A stretch of 64,000 nt of DNA from Novipirellula aureliae (GTDB lineage Bacteria > Planctomycetota > Planctomycetia > Pirellulales > Pirellulaceae). Both the position numbers and the translations under genes were made by a program. Shown piece after piece: positions 17,780 through 27,652 of this stretch. A model generated the notes under the pieces. It searched no databases. It saw only the letters and a program-made list of their open reading frames with translations, and was not told the origin of the DNA. The number at the start of each line of letters is the position of its first letter. Position 1 is the stretch's first letter. Location of the stretch: NCBI RefSeq assembly GCF_007860185.1, contig NZ_SJPY01000003.1, positions 434,001 to 498,000 on the forward strand. Reading direction: 5' to 3'.

Positions 17780-20605
17780 TTACTCAAGTTCGGCAGCGTA
17801 CTTTTTGATTTGCTCGTGGAGGTGCCATTGCCCGGGGTCGTCGAGAATGCATGCTCGCTCGATTTGAAGGGCCTCGGTTTTCCTCCCTTGTTGATAGAGG
17901 ATTTCTGCAAGCGTATCTCTGAATATGGCGCTGTCAGGTTCAAAGTAAACGGCTTGTTCGGCCATCTTTGCTGCTTCACTTAGCCGCTTCTTGTTCATCG
18001 CAGCAACCCAGGCCAAGTTGTTTGCTGCTGTTGTGTCGAAGGGGTAGGTCTCGACGTACTGGCTTCCGAATTTCCACGTTCGCTCGAACGCCTGCTCAGC
18101 CACCTCTTCCATCCCTTCTTTCTCTCTCATCAATGGCAGCAAACGTTCAGCAACGTCAACGTCCATTGGATTGAGTGCGTAGATTCGCTCGAAATGGGTC
18201 TTGACTTGTTCGACGTCATTTTCTTGGATCGCCGCTTCGAGGAACCAGCGTCGGACGAAAACGGGCAGGGAAATATAGGCGAGCGGATGGTAGTTGTTCG
18301 AATCGGACGTCGCGCCGACCGCCAAGTCAAACCACCTCGCCGCCTCGCCTGGTTCGGTCTCTCGGACCAGCGTTGCATAGTCTCTAGCGACGTCGTACAA
18401 ATCGGATGTTTCAGCACTACCGAGGGCGGTCATCGCAATCAATACTTGGTAAGCACTCAAGATCATTTCATCATCGCTGACCTCAGCCAGTTCATGGAGC
18501 ATTATTTTTCGCTGTCCCGTTGAGGGCGAGCAAAGCATCAGGCGGATTTGCTGCTTCAATTTGGCTGCCCTTTCATCGTAGCCCTGCCTCCTAGCGAGTA
18601 CCCACTGCGCCACGGTCGCCTTGATCGCCAGTTCCATCTCATCCGAATTCCGGCGTATCGTATTGGACAACGACGACCGGTCTAGAAGACCGCTCCAAAC
18701 TTGTTCAAAAGCGACGTTGGCCAAGTCCGCACGATCATGGTTTTTTAGCTCTTCTGCGGCCATGCTCTGCGCTTGAATGTCACCTCGCATTCGTAGGAGG
18801 TCCAGTACCCGAGATGCCAATCGACTTTGATCATGAATCGAAAAGAAGGAAGCAAAAGACGTATTCAATTGGCGAGACATAAACTGACGCGCTAAAACCC
18901 TTCCTGCGTTCGGCGAAAATGTATCATGGCCTAACACCATTTCATTGAATAGCTTTTCGAAATCCTCATCGCTGCCGAACTCGTCAACCGTTTCGCCAAT
19001 TCCGAGTAAGAATGCAATTTCAATCCGCCTGTCAAACGATATTGAAGGCAACAATTTTTCGAGTGAACCGGTCAACGCCAGCCATAAACCGATGTCCATA
19101 TCGTTCATCGATAGAATAAGAAAACGACGAGACGTACTCGAAATTTCGCGTTCGCCCGGTCGGACGGCCAAGCGGGGCATCCACGCTTCTTGATTCGACA
19201 TTGCCAATGCTTGCAAAACGTATTCGCGAATTTGGATCGAGCCAATCGATATCGGGCTGTCGGCTAACTCAGAGGCAATTTGCCAAGCATCCGACTCACG
19301 TCCGACATGGAGCAAGCATCGCATCAGCGTCAGTAAGCGGGTCATTTGAGGATGAATGGAAGAGTCATCGCTGGTGATTTGCAGATGGATCGCCGTTTCG
19401 ATCCAAGCCGAAAGCTTTGCATCAATTTGTTCATAGGGATACTCAAGAATATCGAAAGCGAGATCGGTGCGAGCGGAAGCAATCGCTAACATCGCAGCCC
19501 CTTCCACGTCGATCGGCCGCAACATCGCGATCGCCTCGTCCACAAACCCGTGACTGGCCAAACACTTCCACCCGATGCTGATCGCCGACATGTCTTCGGA
19601 TTCTGTCGTCAATGCCTTTCTCGCTTGATCAACCAATGGGACGTCGCCACTTCGATCTGCTGCAATCAATACGTCACACCAAGCCGCTGTTGCCTCGGTC
19701 GAATGAGCGTCCGCTCTTTTTGCAGTCGCCAATGCATCGGATGCAATCGCTTGCCACCTGCCCAGAAGCATTCGGGAGGCGCGAATCATTGTGGGATCGC
19801 CACTTTGGATCGCCCGTGCGATCGCTTCCTCATTTCGGCCGAGAGCGAACAAGACGGTCACTTCGGCTTGCTGCCTTTGTGCCAAAGTCCAGTACTTTGA
19901 CGAACTGGGTAGCAGCGTGTTGTCGTCGACTTCCAACCCAAGTTCTCGCATCAAATCGATTCGGCATACTGCCATCTCTTTTGAATCCGCACACAAATCA
20001 ACGAGAGCCAACAGATCGAGTGCTGAGTCATCCGCTTGTGCCGCCCGAACGAAGATCGGAAACCGCTTCGTCAATCGAGCTGATAGTCGTTTGTGTAGCA
20101 GATCACGATCGGCGGCATTGGCTGATTCTTCGATCGCGACGACAACCGAGCCGAATTGCCCCAGTTCCACTAGCTCCTCCAAAACGGCCGGGTCATCGGC
20201 GGAGTCGAGCAAGCGAGCAATCTGTGGCGGCGTATCGGGTAGGGATCCTCGCCGCCATTGACGCAGCACCCACCGTGCTCGCTCGGCCACCTCGGGGTCT
20301 GGATGATTTACCGCATTCATGATCGCTTGTCGCGATTGATCGCGAAGCCGCCACAAACGAACGGTCGCCGCCTGCCGGCGGCCATAATCGTCATCCGCCA
20401 ATTGCTCGATCGAGAAAGATTCAGGAGAACCTTCAACAGAGGTTTCCGCTGCGGTGGCGTGGGGGCTTGGCAGACAGGCTAACACCAACAAACAAAATAG
20501 AATGGCCCGCCACGGCCTAGAAACGAGTCGCTTCGACGCGATGCCTGCTGAGCACGTGCTTGAACGGTAGCATCCAAAGAAGTATTTCCAAAAAAGCTTG
20601 TTCAT
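17780..20605 (-). CDS. Exported HEAT/TPR-type repeat protein
   Basis: 941 residues. A long N-region and hydrophobic core (ILFCLLVLACLPSPHATA, about residues 34-52) give a signal peptide. After it comes a HEAT-like segment (QLADDDYGRRQAATVRLWRLRDQSRQAI, then DPEVAERARWVLRQWRRG) and a long all-helical middle. The end holds TPR-like pairs (NPMDVDVAERLLPLMREKEG; NNLAWVAAMNKKRLSEAAKMAEQAV; FRDTLAEILYQQGRKTEAL). Such solenoids usually bind other proteins; no enzymatic site is seen. It is transcribed toward pduT, with about 280 bases without a gene between them, and away from the ribosomal block. Product role unknown. Confidence 0.75.
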   Translation of the reverse strand: MNKLFWKYFFGCYRSSTCSAGIASKRLVSRPWRAILFCLLVLACLPSPHATAAETSVEGSPESFSIEQLADDDYGRRQAATVRLWRLRDQSRQAIMNAVNHPDPEVAERARWVLRQWRRGSLPDTPPQIARLLDSADDPAVLEELVELGQFGSVVVAIEESANAADRDLLHKRLSARLTKRFPIFVRAAQADDSALDLLALVDLCADSKEMAVCRIDLMRELGLEVDDNTLLPSSSKYWTLAQRQQAEVTVLFALGRNEEAIARAIQSGDPTMIRASRMLLGRWQAIASDALATAKRADAHSTEATAAWCDVLIAADRSGDVPLVDQARKALTTESEDMSAISIGWKCLASHGFVDEAIAMLRPIDVEGAAMLAIASARTDLAFDILEYPYEQIDAKLSAWIETAIHLQITSDDSSIHPQMTRLLTLMRCLLHVGRESDAWQIASELADSPISIGSIQIREYVLQALAMSNQEAWMPRLAVRPGEREISSTSRRFLILSMNDMDIGLWLALTGSLEKLLPSISFDRRIEIAFLLGIGETVDEFGSDEDFEKLFNEMVLGHDTFSPNAGRVLARQFMSRQLNTSFASFFSIHDQSRLASRVLDLLRMRGDIQAQSMAAEELKNHDRADLANVAFEQVWSGLLDRSSLSNTIRRNSDEMELAIKATVAQWVLARRQGYDERAAKLKQQIRLMLCSPSTGQRKIMLHELAEVSDDEMILSAYQVLIAMTALGSAETSDLYDVARDYATLVRETEPGEAARWFDLAVGATSDSNNYHPLAYISLPVFVRRWFLEAAIQENDVEQVKTHFERIYALNPMDVDVAERLLPLMREKEGMEEVAEQAFERTWKFGSQYVETYPFDTTAANNLAWVAAMNKKRLSEAAKMAEQAVYFEPDSAIFRDTLAEILYQQGRKTEALQIERACILDDPGQWHLHEQIKKYAAELE

Positions 20606-20939
20606 ATCATTGGATCGAAATTGGAAGAGAGACCGATCGCCTGTTTACCATGGAGCGATTTCCATGGAGCGATGATTTCCCATTAGAATCGGTAACGCTG
20701 ATCGTCCTACCATTCTAACAAAGAAGTCGAGAACCGCCTCATGTCGTTCCTCGCTTTCCCAAACACTCTTTTGCCATTCTAGCGGTAGCGATCGCTTTTT
20801 TCAGCGAATTTCAGTCCGATCACGTAAAGACGAACCAATCCGGTTGGTACGATTGTGTGAATTGTTTGCGAGAATTGTTTCGTTGGCGAGTGGACCTCGT
20901 GCTCGCCGGAGGATGCAACGCAAAGGCTCCGCCCCCCCC
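20606..20939. other. Gap without a gene between HEAT/TPR gene and rplQ
   Basis: About 330 bases hold the leader of the HEAT/TPR gene. There is a near-duplicate ccatggagcgattt motif around 20650-20670 and a run of C before the rplQ terminator. I see no RNA gene or convincing open frame. Confidence 0.5.
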
Positions 20940-20977
20940 AAAAAAAAACGACGACCTGCACTCACTGCAAATCGTCG
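20940..20977 (-). terminator. Intrinsic terminator of the rpoA-rplQ transcript
   Basis: On the minus strand a 12-base stem (CGACGATTTGCA pairing with TGCAGGTCGTCG, two G-U pairs) with a 5-base loop is followed directly by nine T. It starts about 28 bases after the rplQ stop. This is a textbook rho-independent terminator and marks the end of the ribosomal/RNA polymerase block. Confidence 0.9.
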
Positions 20978-21004
20978 CTTTGTATAAGATGAAGAGCGAA
21001 CTCT

Positions 21005-21652
21005 CTATTGGTCGTCTTCTGAGCTATCGGCGGCAGGAGCGCCAGCGGTTACGGGCTCTTCTGCGGATTCCTCGCTTTGCGATGAGGCATCGTCTTCGAA
21101 CGATGGTCGTTCTGCTTTGCGTTTGACACGGTCGTTCTTGCCTACGAATTCAAGAATCGCACGAGCACCGGCGTCACCCAAACGGGGTGTCGCAAGTTTC
21201 AGAATTCGAGTGTATCCACCGGGCCGATCGACAAAACGTTCGGCAATCGTGTCGAACAAGATACTTGTTGCTTGGCGGTCACCGATGAGCTGCACGACAC
21301 GCCTTTGAGCGGCGACGACAGGAGCGCGAGCGGCGGCCCACTTTTTCCATTCATCGCTCTTTCGCCACTCTTTGTAAGCATCTGTACCACGCTCGGCTTG
21401 CGTTGCGTACTTCTTTGCTTCCTCAGCGTGTGGCAAGCTTTTCTTGGCGATCGTGATACATTTTTCGACGAGCGGCCGGACCTCTTTCGCTTTGTGTAGC
21501 GTCGTGATAATCCGTCCCTTTACCTTCGGAGCGTTTTCGTCGTATTCAGCGTCGCGTTCGGTCAAGAACAATGCACTTGTCAAGTTCTTGAGTAACGCCT
21601 TGCGGTGGCTTGGGCTTCGACCGAGTACGCGGCCTTTTCTGCGGTGTCGCAT
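21005..21652 (-). CDS. rplQ: 50S ribosomal protein L17
   Basis: 215 residues against about 120-130 in E. coli. The conserved start MRHRRKGRVLGRSPSHRKALLKNL and the block GRIITTLHKAKEVRPLVEK are clear. Instead of going straight on to the next conserved block, the chain contains an inserted helical, charged segment (about residues 75-115, EEAKKYATQAERGTDAYKEW) before RRVVQLIGDRQAT and GGYTRILKLATPRLGDAGARA. After the core a Ser/Glu/Asp-rich tail of about 40 residues follows. L17 sits at the polypeptide exit tunnel rim of the large subunit. It is 70 bases after rpoA and followed by a strong terminator. Confidence 0.95.
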   Translation of the reverse strand: MRHRRKGRVLGRSPSHRKALLKNLTSALFLTERDAEYDENAPKVKGRIITTLHKAKEVRPLVEKCITIAKKSLPHAEEAKKYATQAERGTDAYKEWRKSDEWKKWAAARAPVVAAQRRVVQLIGDRQATSILFDTIAERFVDRPGGYTRILKLATPRLGDAGARAILEFVGKNDRVKRKAERPSFEDDASSQSEESAEEPVTAGAPAADSSEDDQ

Positions 21653-21722
21653 GGCGGAGATTCCGTCTAATGGTTAAATGATCTATAAGTTTTGTTGTTG
21701 CACAATCGCTTCGAACATCCGC

Positions 21723-22718
21723 TTAGAACATCGGCTGGTTCGGCACTCTCATGCCTAAATGCAACCCGTACTGAGCGAGTTTTTCACGCACTTCATTGAG
21801 TGTTGTGTCCCCGAAGTTTCGCACTTCGAGTAGTTGATCTTCGGTTCGTTGTACCAAATCACGAATCGTTTGGATGCCTTCGCTTTCGAGACAATTGTTG
21901 GCTCGAACCGATAATCGCATTTCAGCAAGTGTCATGTTCAATTTCGACTCAAGCTGTGCTTCCGGTGACCCCGTTCCGCCACGTGCGGCCGAGAAAATAC
22001 TCGGTCCAAGTTCGCGGTATTGGACAAATGGATTGAGGTGCTTGCGAAGAATCTTTGCCGCTTCGACAAGCGACAACTCTGGATTCACGCTGCCGTCCGT
22101 CCAAATTTCCAGGTTCAACCGGTCAAAGTTCGTCTTTTGGCCGACTCGAGTCTCTTCCACTTCATAACGGACACGGGTGATCGGACTAAACACGGCGTCG
22201 ATCGGAATAATGCCGATCTCGTGGTCGACACTACTGTGCTCGGTACTTGGCACGTAACCACGACCGTTTTCGACAACCATTTCCATCATGAAAGGGGTGT
22301 CTTCGGTGAGCGTCGCAATCACGTGATCTTTGTTGATGATTTCAACATCCGAATCGGTTTCGATGTCCGCACCGGTGATCACGCCTGCGGTGTCACGTTC
22401 AACGGTGATCACGCGAGTCGCTTCACTGTGGTTACGAACGACCAAACTTTTGACGTTCAAGACGATCTCGGTGACGTCCTCCATCACTCCAGGAATCGAA
22501 GTGAATTCGTGCTGTGCACCACGGATCTTGATTTGGGTGACAGCACTGCCCATTAGGCTGCTCAAAAGAACTCGCCGCAGGCTATTGCCAACGCTCGCAC
22601 CAAAACCGCGTTCGAACGGTTCAGCGGAAAATTTCCCGTAGGTGGATGTGAGGGTATCGCGATCGACTTCAAGCGTACTGGGTAATTCCATACCACGCCA
22701 TCGAATGTGCATCGACAT
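21723..22718 (-). CDS. rpoA: DNA-directed RNA polymerase subunit alpha
   Basis: 331 residues, normal length. The N-terminal dimerisation domain is seen from [26 protein letters not shown], which carries the beta/beta' contact region, through [11 protein letters not shown] and [24 protein letters not shown]. The C-terminal domain is [20 protein letters not shown] plus [16 protein letters not shown], the part that binds UP elements and activators. It lies between rpsK and rplQ as in most bacteria, but rpsD, often present between rpsK and rpoA, is absent: the 169-base gap has only a hairpin. Confidence 0.98.
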   Translation of the reverse strand: MSMHIRWRGMELPSTLEVDRDTLTSTYGKFSAEPFERGFGASVGNSLRRVLLSSLMGSAVTQIKIRGAQHEFTSIPGVMEDVTEIVLNVKSLVVRNHSEATRVITVERDTAGVITGADIETDSDVEIINKDHVIATLTEDTPFMMEMVVENGRGYVPSTEHSSVDHEIGIIPIDAVFSPITRVRYEVEETRVGQKTNFDRLNLEIWTDGSVNPELSLVEAAKILRKHLNPFVQYRELGPSIFSAARGGTGSPEAQLESKLNMTLAEMRLSVRANNCLESEGIQTIRDLVQRTEDQLLEVRNFGDTTLNEVREKLAQYGLHLGMRVPNQPMF

Positions 22719-22761
22719 GGGACCTCGATATAAGTTATATGTTTAAATTGGACAGGTGTGA

Positions 22762-22782
22762 CCAAACGGCAAAACCGTTTGG
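22762..22782 (-). other. Hairpin in the rpsK-rpoA gap
   Basis: CCAAACGG and CCGTTTGG form a perfect 8-base stem around a 5-base loop, 44 bases before the rpoA start. No T run follows on the minus strand, so it is not a simple terminator. It may be a processing or attenuation element, or a chance palindrome. Confidence 0.35.
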
Positions 22783-22887
22783 GTTTCGTTGATGTCGGTC
22801 GCCGGCAGCTAACCACGAAAAACCATTCGAATCGCCGCTGACAGTGGCTCAACAGTGGCTTAGACGCGGCGGCTTCAACACGGCGGC

Positions 22888-23271
22888 TTAGACGCGGCGC
22901 TTCTTGCGAGGACGACAACCGTTGTGCGGAATCGGTGTGACCTCTTCGATCAACTTGACATTCAAGCCTGCAGCTTGAAGGGCGGTGATCGCACTTTCGC
23001 GGCCACTACCAGGCCCCTTGACGCGAACTTCGCAATCACGCATGCCGAACTTTGTCGCTTTCTCAGCTGCTTGTTGTGCAGCACATTGGCCAGCAAACGG
23101 TGTGCTTTTACGACTCCCCTTGAAACCGCTCGTTCCCGCAGTCGCCCAACACAACGTGTCACCCTTGGGATCGGTGATCGTGACGGTTGTGTTGTTGAAG
23201 GTCGCGTGGATGTGAGCGATTCCGCTGGTCACGTTGCGTCGAATTCGTTTTTTCTTATTGGTCTTTGCCAC
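22888..23271 (-). CDS. rpsK: 30S ribosomal protein S11
   Basis: 127 residues, full length. [33 protein letters not shown] is the universal N-terminal part, [22 protein letters not shown] the conserved middle, and [18 protein letters not shown] the characteristic basic end. S11 lies on the platform of the small subunit near the E site. It is about 60 bases after rpsM and part of the same minus-strand unit. Sequence just after the stop repeats the gccgcgtctaag of the gene end, a small duplication. Confidence 0.98.
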   Translation of the reverse strand: MAKTNKKKRIRRNVTSGIAHIHATFNNTTVTITDPKGDTLCWATAGTSGFKGSRKSTPFAGQCAAQQAAEKATKFGMRDCEVRVKGPGSGRESAITALQAAGLNVKLIEEVTPIPHNGCRPRKKRRV

Positions 23272-23331
23272 TGCAAAGTCTCGATCAAAAAATGGAGGTT
23301 GGTTTGAATGTCAATACGTTGATCAGGAAGC

Positions 23332-23715
23332 TTAACGCAAATCCTTGACGCCCTTCTTGCCGGCAACCGTCTTGCGAGGGCCTTTCCGGGTACGAGCGTT
23401 TGTCTTCGTGCGTTGACCACGCACTGGCAAACTCACGCGGTGGCGAATGCCCCGATAACAACGGACTTCACGAAGCCGGTTGATGTTTTGGGTGACGAAA
23501 CGACGTAATGGACCTTCGACCGCGTAATCGCGTTCGAGAAGGGCCGCAATGCGACTCAGCTCTTCTTCGCTCAACTCCGCAGCAGAGCGAGCAGGGTCGA
23601 TGTCGAGTTTGTCACAAACCTCGCGAGCCGTAAACAAGCCGATGCCATATAAATAGGTCAGCGAATACTGGATTTGCTTGTCGTTTGGTATGTCGACGCC
23701 CATCAATCGGGGCAT
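23332..23715 (-). CDS. rpsM: 30S ribosomal protein S13
   Basis: 127 residues. MPRLMGVDIPNDKQIQYSLTYLYGIG, the helix-turn part TAREVCDKLDID, and the basic tail RGIRHRVSLPVRGQRTKTNA then RKGPRKTVAGKK are all standard for S13, which contacts the head of the small subunit and the P-site tRNA. A good Shine-Dalgarno (CAGGAG) lies 8 bases before ATG. rpmJ, often just upstream, is not in the 171-base gap that separates rpsM from folA, so this gap should hold the promoter of the rpsM-rpsK-rpoA-rplQ unit. Confidence 0.98.
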   Translation of the reverse strand: MPRLMGVDIPNDKQIQYSLTYLYGIGLFTAREVCDKLDIDPARSAAELSEEELSRIAALLERDYAVEGPLRRFVTQNINRLREVRCYRGIRHRVSLPVRGQRTKTNARTRKGPRKTVAGKKGVKDLR

Positions 23716-23886
23716 AGCGGAACTCCTGAGGTAACGATCCGAGGTACATGCAATGTAAAGGAAACTTGGTTTTAGAAGCTAATCACGCCGATCAATAAAT
23801 GACGCGGCGTGACGGCTATCAAAGCGGAACTATAGCGAACGGTCCCCTATTTGCTCAATGGGCACGCCGCGACGGTTTCGATTTTT

Positions 23887-24384
23887 CTAAGATTTTTTTC
23901 TTCTAAGCTTCACAAATTCGGTCGCAAAGTCATCTTTTTGCGACGCGGGTAGCGTAGTGTGTTCGATTTCTTCGAATTCGCCAAGGTCAATTGTCAAAAA
24001 AGTGTCTCCCGCAACCGATGCCAAAACACGAGTAAGCCAAATTTCGCTACAAAAAGGAATCAGTTGCCGATAGATCTCCGCTCCGCCGACAACAAACCTT
24101 TTCGGATCGGTAGCGCTTAGCCGAATCGCATGCTCCGGTGACTCGGCTATCACCACCCCCTTGAAACCCCAATCTTGGTTTCGCGTCACAACGATCGTTT
24201 TGCGACCTGGCAATGGCCGCCCGATCGAATCAAACGTTTTTCGTCCCATAATCAGCGTGCCACCCATCGTCAGCCGCTTGAACCGCTGTAGGTCGCTGCT
24301 AAGCCGCCACGGCATGTCGCCATCTTTTCCAATCACGCCGGATGGGGTCATCGCAACCATTGCGACGAGCGGAAAGTCGTTCAT
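23887..24384 (-). CDS. folA: Dihydrofolate reductase
   Basis: 165 residues, the usual size. Visible: [19 protein letters not shown] (substrate pocket, with the catalytic Asp in the [11 protein letters not shown] region), [21 protein letters not shown] (NADPH site), and [18 protein letters not shown]. It reduces dihydrofolate to tetrahydrofolate with NADPH. The start ATG overlaps the stop of thyA (ATGA), so it is translated directly after thymidylate synthase, whose reaction makes its substrate. The C-terminus is strongly basic (KLRRKKS). Confidence 0.97.
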   Translation of the reverse strand: MNDFPLVAMVAMTPSGVIGKDGDMPWRLSSDLQRFKRLTMGGTLIMGRKTFDSIGRPLPGRKTIVVTRNQDWGFKGVVIAESPEHAIRLSATDPKRFVVGGAEIYRQLIPFCSEIWLTRVLASVAGDTFLTIDLGEFEEIEHTTLPASQKDDFATEFVKLRRKKS

Positions 24385-25175
24385 ACCGCAATCGGCGCCT
24401 TGATTCGAGGGTGGGGATCGTAATCGGACAATTCAAAATCGGCAAACTGAAAACCATCGATTGACTTCGGTTTTGAGCGAATGTTCATTCTGGGCAAGGG
24501 CTTGGGATGCCGTGTTAATTGCTCGCGCGCCTGATCAAAATGATTTCTGTACAAATGAACATCCCCCAAGGTGTGGACGAACTCGCCTGGCTCTAACCCC
24601 GTCACTTTAGCCATCATCATCGTCAACAGCCCATAGCTGGCAATGTTAAACGGTACCCCCAAGAACAGGTCAGCACTTCGCTGATACAGCTGACACGACA
24701 ACTTGTTGCCGGCAACATAAAACTGGAATAGCAAATGGCATGGGGGCAAAGCCATTTCACTGACTTCGCCCACATTCCAAGCCGAAACAATGAGTCGCCT
24801 CGAGTGCGGGTTTTCAACAATCTGTTTTTGGACTTCCGCGATTTGGTCGATCGTATGGCCGTCCGCACACGCCCAACTTCGCCACTGCTTTCCATAGACG
24901 GGCCCTAGGTTCCCATCAGCATCGGCCCACTCGTCCCAGATCGTGACACCGTTTTGTTGGAGCCACTTGACGTTCGTGTCACCTCTCAAAAACCAGAGAA
25001 GCTCGTAGATAATGGAACGAAGATGCAGTTTCTTGGTCGTTAGCAGCGGAAACCCGCCCTCCAGATCAAACCGTATTTGCTTGCCAAACAAGCCTCGCGT
25101 ACCGACGCCGGTACGATCATCACGGTCCGTCCCATGATGGAGGACTTCGTCGAGAAGTTGTAGATAGTTTCGCAT
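24381..25175 (-). CDS. thyA: Thymidylate synthase
   Basis: 264 residues, identical in length to E. coli ThyA. It makes dTMP from dUMP using methylene-tetrahydrofolate. The nucleophile is Cys146 in [12 protein letters not shown]; phosphate-binding arginines lie in [12 protein letters not shown] and [13 protein letters not shown]; the late motif [17 protein letters not shown] and the end [10 protein letters not shown] are standard. It overlaps folA by four bases in a two-gene folate unit. A short stretch with a 12-bp repeat separates it from the cytochrome gene upstream. Confidence 0.98.
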   Translation of the reverse strand: MRNYLQLLDEVLHHGTDRDDRTGVGTRGLFGKQIRFDLEGGFPLLTTKKLHLRSIIYELLWFLRGDTNVKWLQQNGVTIWDEWADADGNLGPVYGKQWRSWACADGHTIDQIAEVQKQIVENPHSRRLIVSAWNVGEVSEMALPPCHLLFQFYVAGNKLSCQLYQRSADLFLGVPFNIASYGLLTMMMAKVTGLEPGEFVHTLGDVHLYRNHFDQAREQLTRHPKPLPRMNIRSKPKSIDGFQFADFELSDYDPHPRIKAPIAV

Positions 25176-25212
25176 CGGGTTGGAATGGTCACAGGGGGTT
25201 GGGAGGGAAAGG

Positions 25213-25272
25213 ACCAGGCAATGAACCAGGCCGTCAATCAGGCCGTGGAACAGGCAATGAAACAGGCCGTAA
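25213..25272. repeat. 12-bp degenerate tandem repeat, 5 copies
   Basis: Five 12-base units of the form aaccaggccgtn/aacaggcaatga in exact register between thyA and the cytochrome gene. It reads through in frame on the plus strand ([17 protein letters not shown]), but there is no sign that this is a gene. Confidence 0.8.
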
Positions 25273-25294
25273 AAAACAATAAAAGCTTAGGCCA

Positions 25295-26599
25295 CTACAT
25301 CGAGACCACACTCTCTTGTAGGACCGGGTCGGAATCGGGATCGTGGTCAGCCGCCTGCAATGAGCGGATGTAGTTGATCAGGTTCCAAACGTCCTTCTTC
25401 TCAAATTCGCCTTCGACGAACGTTGCTGCCGGCATCGGTGTTCCGTCGATGCCTTGGGTGATCCTTCGATAAAGATCTTCCGAATTCGCCCCGCCGTGGA
25501 AAATCCCCTCTGCAAAATTACGGGGGATCGCGTTGAGCGGCGGCAACGCCCCGCGTGCAAGCAGCGGAAGCAGCGAATCGCGGTCCTCAGGTTTCAAGCC
25601 AATTCGGCTTGTCCAATCCTTGGTCCAGTCATCGTAATCGGTCGTTTGCCCATCGCCCAAGCCTTGTTCACCGTGGCATGTGCTGCACGACGCAATCTTT
25701 CCAACAAACAGCTTTTTGCCTGTTTCCACCGAAGCTAACAATGCCTCCGCTTTTTCGCCTTTTAGCATTTCGTCATATTCTTTGCGGCTATTGGGGACGG
25801 GCAATTCCGCAGGCGGTTTGGGGACGTCGATTACGTCACCCTCTGCTTCAAGCCACGAATCGGCGATGCCCGAAGCAAGATCGACAGCATATCCCCATTG
25901 TTCTTCAAAGACCTCTTTGTCCTCAGGTTTCTCACTGGTGGCCAAGTCAGGATTGATGATTCGGTCGCCAGCTTCGAGGTCTAACTCGAAAATGGCGTCA
26001 TCGATCAACGCCCGCTCTAGCTCGCCGCGCCAAGACAAATAGATGACATAATCGGTCAGCGATTGAATATCTTCCTCATCGAGTTCTGGGATTTTGTTCA
26101 TTGCCGTCCCCGCGATCCCGTTTCGGATCGAGCGAGCAATATCCTCTTCGGTTGGCTTCGAACCTCGCGGAGTCGACTTGAACTTAAAAATCCCCATGCG
26201 GTAATCTCGGGGGTACGGATTCAAGATTGCCGCCGTCGTTCCTCGTCCATTGCCGGTCACACCGTGGCACAATGCACAATGGGTGCGGTAAAGTCCACGC
26301 CCTTCCTCACCAACGGGGCCTGACGCCCGAACCAACCGGTCGAGCGTAACGAGCGATGCCAAATCATCGTCTTCGGCGGCAAAGTCGGGCAACTTGGGGT
26401 CGTTGGGCGTACCAAACATTTTGTCGACCACCCATGTCGTATCCTTGGAGGCTTGGTCCATCGAAAACCCCTCTTGGATTTGGTACTTCATCGAATGGAC
26501 CATATTGGGCTCAAACGAAACGGGAACTTCTTCGCGGCAACCCGATAGCCCAACGCAAGCAAGCGTGGCAAATCCGAACAGCAGACAAGTGCGTAGCAT
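25295..26599 (-). CDS. Diheme cytochrome c lipoprotein
   Basis: 434 residues. A lipoprotein signal ends in LSGC (Cys21), so the protein is anchored to a membrane on the outer side. Two class I heme sites are seen: CALCHG (Cys108, Cys111, His112) and CSTCHG (Cys305, Cys308, His309). Candidate Met ligands follow each (GTAMNKIPELDEEDI; DGTPMPAATFVEGEFEKKDV), giving two cytochrome c domains separated by about 120 residues. It probably carries electrons between a quinol-oxidising complex and a terminal oxidase or other acceptor; which one is not shown by the neighbours. Upstream lies about 240 bases without a gene. Confidence 0.9.
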   Translation of the reverse strand: MLRTCLLFGFATLACVGLSGCREEVPVSFEPNMVHSMKYQIQEGFSMDQASKDTTWVVDKMFGTPNDPKLPDFAAEDDDLASLVTLDRLVRASGPVGEEGRGLYRTHCALCHGVTGNGRGTTAAILNPYPRDYRMGIFKFKSTPRGSKPTEEDIARSIRNGIAGTAMNKIPELDEEDIQSLTDYVIYLSWRGELERALIDDAIFELDLEAGDRIINPDLATSEKPEDKEVFEEQWGYAVDLASGIADSWLEAEGDVIDVPKPPAELPVPNSRKEYDEMLKGEKAEALLASVETGKKLFVGKIASCSTCHGEQGLGDGQTTDYDDWTKDWTSRIGLKPEDRDSLLPLLARGALPPLNAIPRNFAEGIFHGGANSEDLYRRITQGIDGTPMPAATFVEGEFEKKDVWNLINYIRSLQAADHDPDSDPVLQESVVSM

Positions 26600-26836
26600 G
26601 ACAATTCCTCAAAAAAACGGGTAAGAAGCTTCGCCGCGATGTTGCTCCGGTCTCCGAACAGGCCGCGTCGATCGATTGGCGAGGTTCAACTTTCGATCCG
26701 CAGTCGCAGACGCCCCCCCGCTCCGAGAGCGGAGCAACAATCGCCTCGAAACAACACGAACGCGGCGATCCATGACGACCAGCATAGCATTCGATGAACC
26801 GATTTCCTATCAGCATCGCCACTAATGACAACGAAT

Positions 26837-27622
26837 CTAATGACAACGAATCTTCTGCTCAAACCGCTCGATCGATATTGCCCGCCCTCCCTCGTCCGTT
26901 TCGACCATTGCTCCACAAAGTCGCACGTCCTTGGTGGCAACATGAAAGTGAGTCGGTTCGGCGGTTCGCGTCGTTAAGGTGACGCGATCAATGTCGCGGC
27001 CAATAATACTCTGGTAGGCCCCCGACATTCCAACATCGCACTGGAATGCGGTCCCGCCAGGGAAAACGGTTGCGTCGGCGGTCGGCACGTGAGTGTGAGT
27101 CCCCAGGACCGCCGAAACTCGGCCATCGAGATACCGTCCAATGGTTTGTTTATCGCTGGTTGCTTCGGCATGAATATCAACGAGGATATGTTTGGTTTGG
27201 TCTCCAATTTCGTTCAGGACACGGTCGATCGCATCAAACGGACAATCGACAGGCTTCATGAAGACTCGCCCTAGCAAGGAAACGATCGCCAATTTTTCGC
27301 CGCTGGAGGTTGTGATGACCGTCCAGCATCGCCCCGGTGCGTCTCGCGGGTAGTTTGCGGGCTTGACAATGCGATCACTGGAACGAAGTGATTTCTCTAT
27401 TTCCCAGTGCCGAAAGATATGGTCCCCCATTGTAATCGCATCGATTCCTGAATCGATCAAGCGACGAAATTGCCGGTTGGTCAAACCGGATCCGTCGGCC
27501 GCATTTTCGGCGTTGACGATTAACGCATCAAGACGCAATTCCTGGCGGAGTCGTGTGGCGTTTTGGTGGGCAGCCGTATAGCCGGGCTTGCCGACAAGAT
27601 CCCCGAGGAAGAGCAATCGCAT
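26837..27622 (-). CDS. YmdB-like metallophosphoesterase (TIGR00282 family)
   Basis: 261 residues from the inner ATG (MRLLFLGD); five more codons upstream are in frame. The family is a calcineurin-like phosphodiesterase with a di-iron centre; Bacillus YmdB hydrolyses 2',3'-cyclic nucleotides. Metal motifs: FLGDLVGKPG, VNAENAADGSG, MGDHIFRHWE (Asp where most relatives have Asn in GNH), DIHAEATSDK and LGTHTHVPTAD. All metal-binding His and Asp residues appear present apart from that Asn-to-Asp change. It is 30 bases downstream of the phosphatase gene on the same strand, so probably cotranscribed. Confidence 0.9.
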   Translation of the reverse strand: MRLLFLGDLVGKPGYTAAHQNATRLRQELRLDALIVNAENAADGSGLTNRQFRRLIDSGIDAITMGDHIFRHWEIEKSLRSSDRIVKPANYPRDAPGRCWTVITTSSGEKLAIVSLLGRVFMKPVDCPFDAIDRVLNEIGDQTKHILVDIHAEATSDKQTIGRYLDGRVSAVLGTHTHVPTADATVFPGGTAFQCDVGMSGAYQSIIGRDIDRVTLTTRTAEPTHFHVATKDVRLCGAMVETDEGGRAISIERFEQKIRCH

Positions 27623-27652
27623 AAATTTATTTTGCAAGCGGATAATTCATCA

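Noticed and set aside
20779-20961. 60-residue minus-strand frame
   Set aside because: It crosses the rplQ terminator and poly-C run and has no ribosome site.
22762-22782. Terminator between rpsK and rpoA
   Set aside because: The stem is good but there is no T tract, and ending transcription here would cut off rpoA; kept as a plain hairpin.
25213-25272. Coding use of the 12-bp repeat on the plus strand ([12 protein letters not shown])
   Set aside because: Antisense to the leader of thyA, short, and explained by the tandem DNA repeat.
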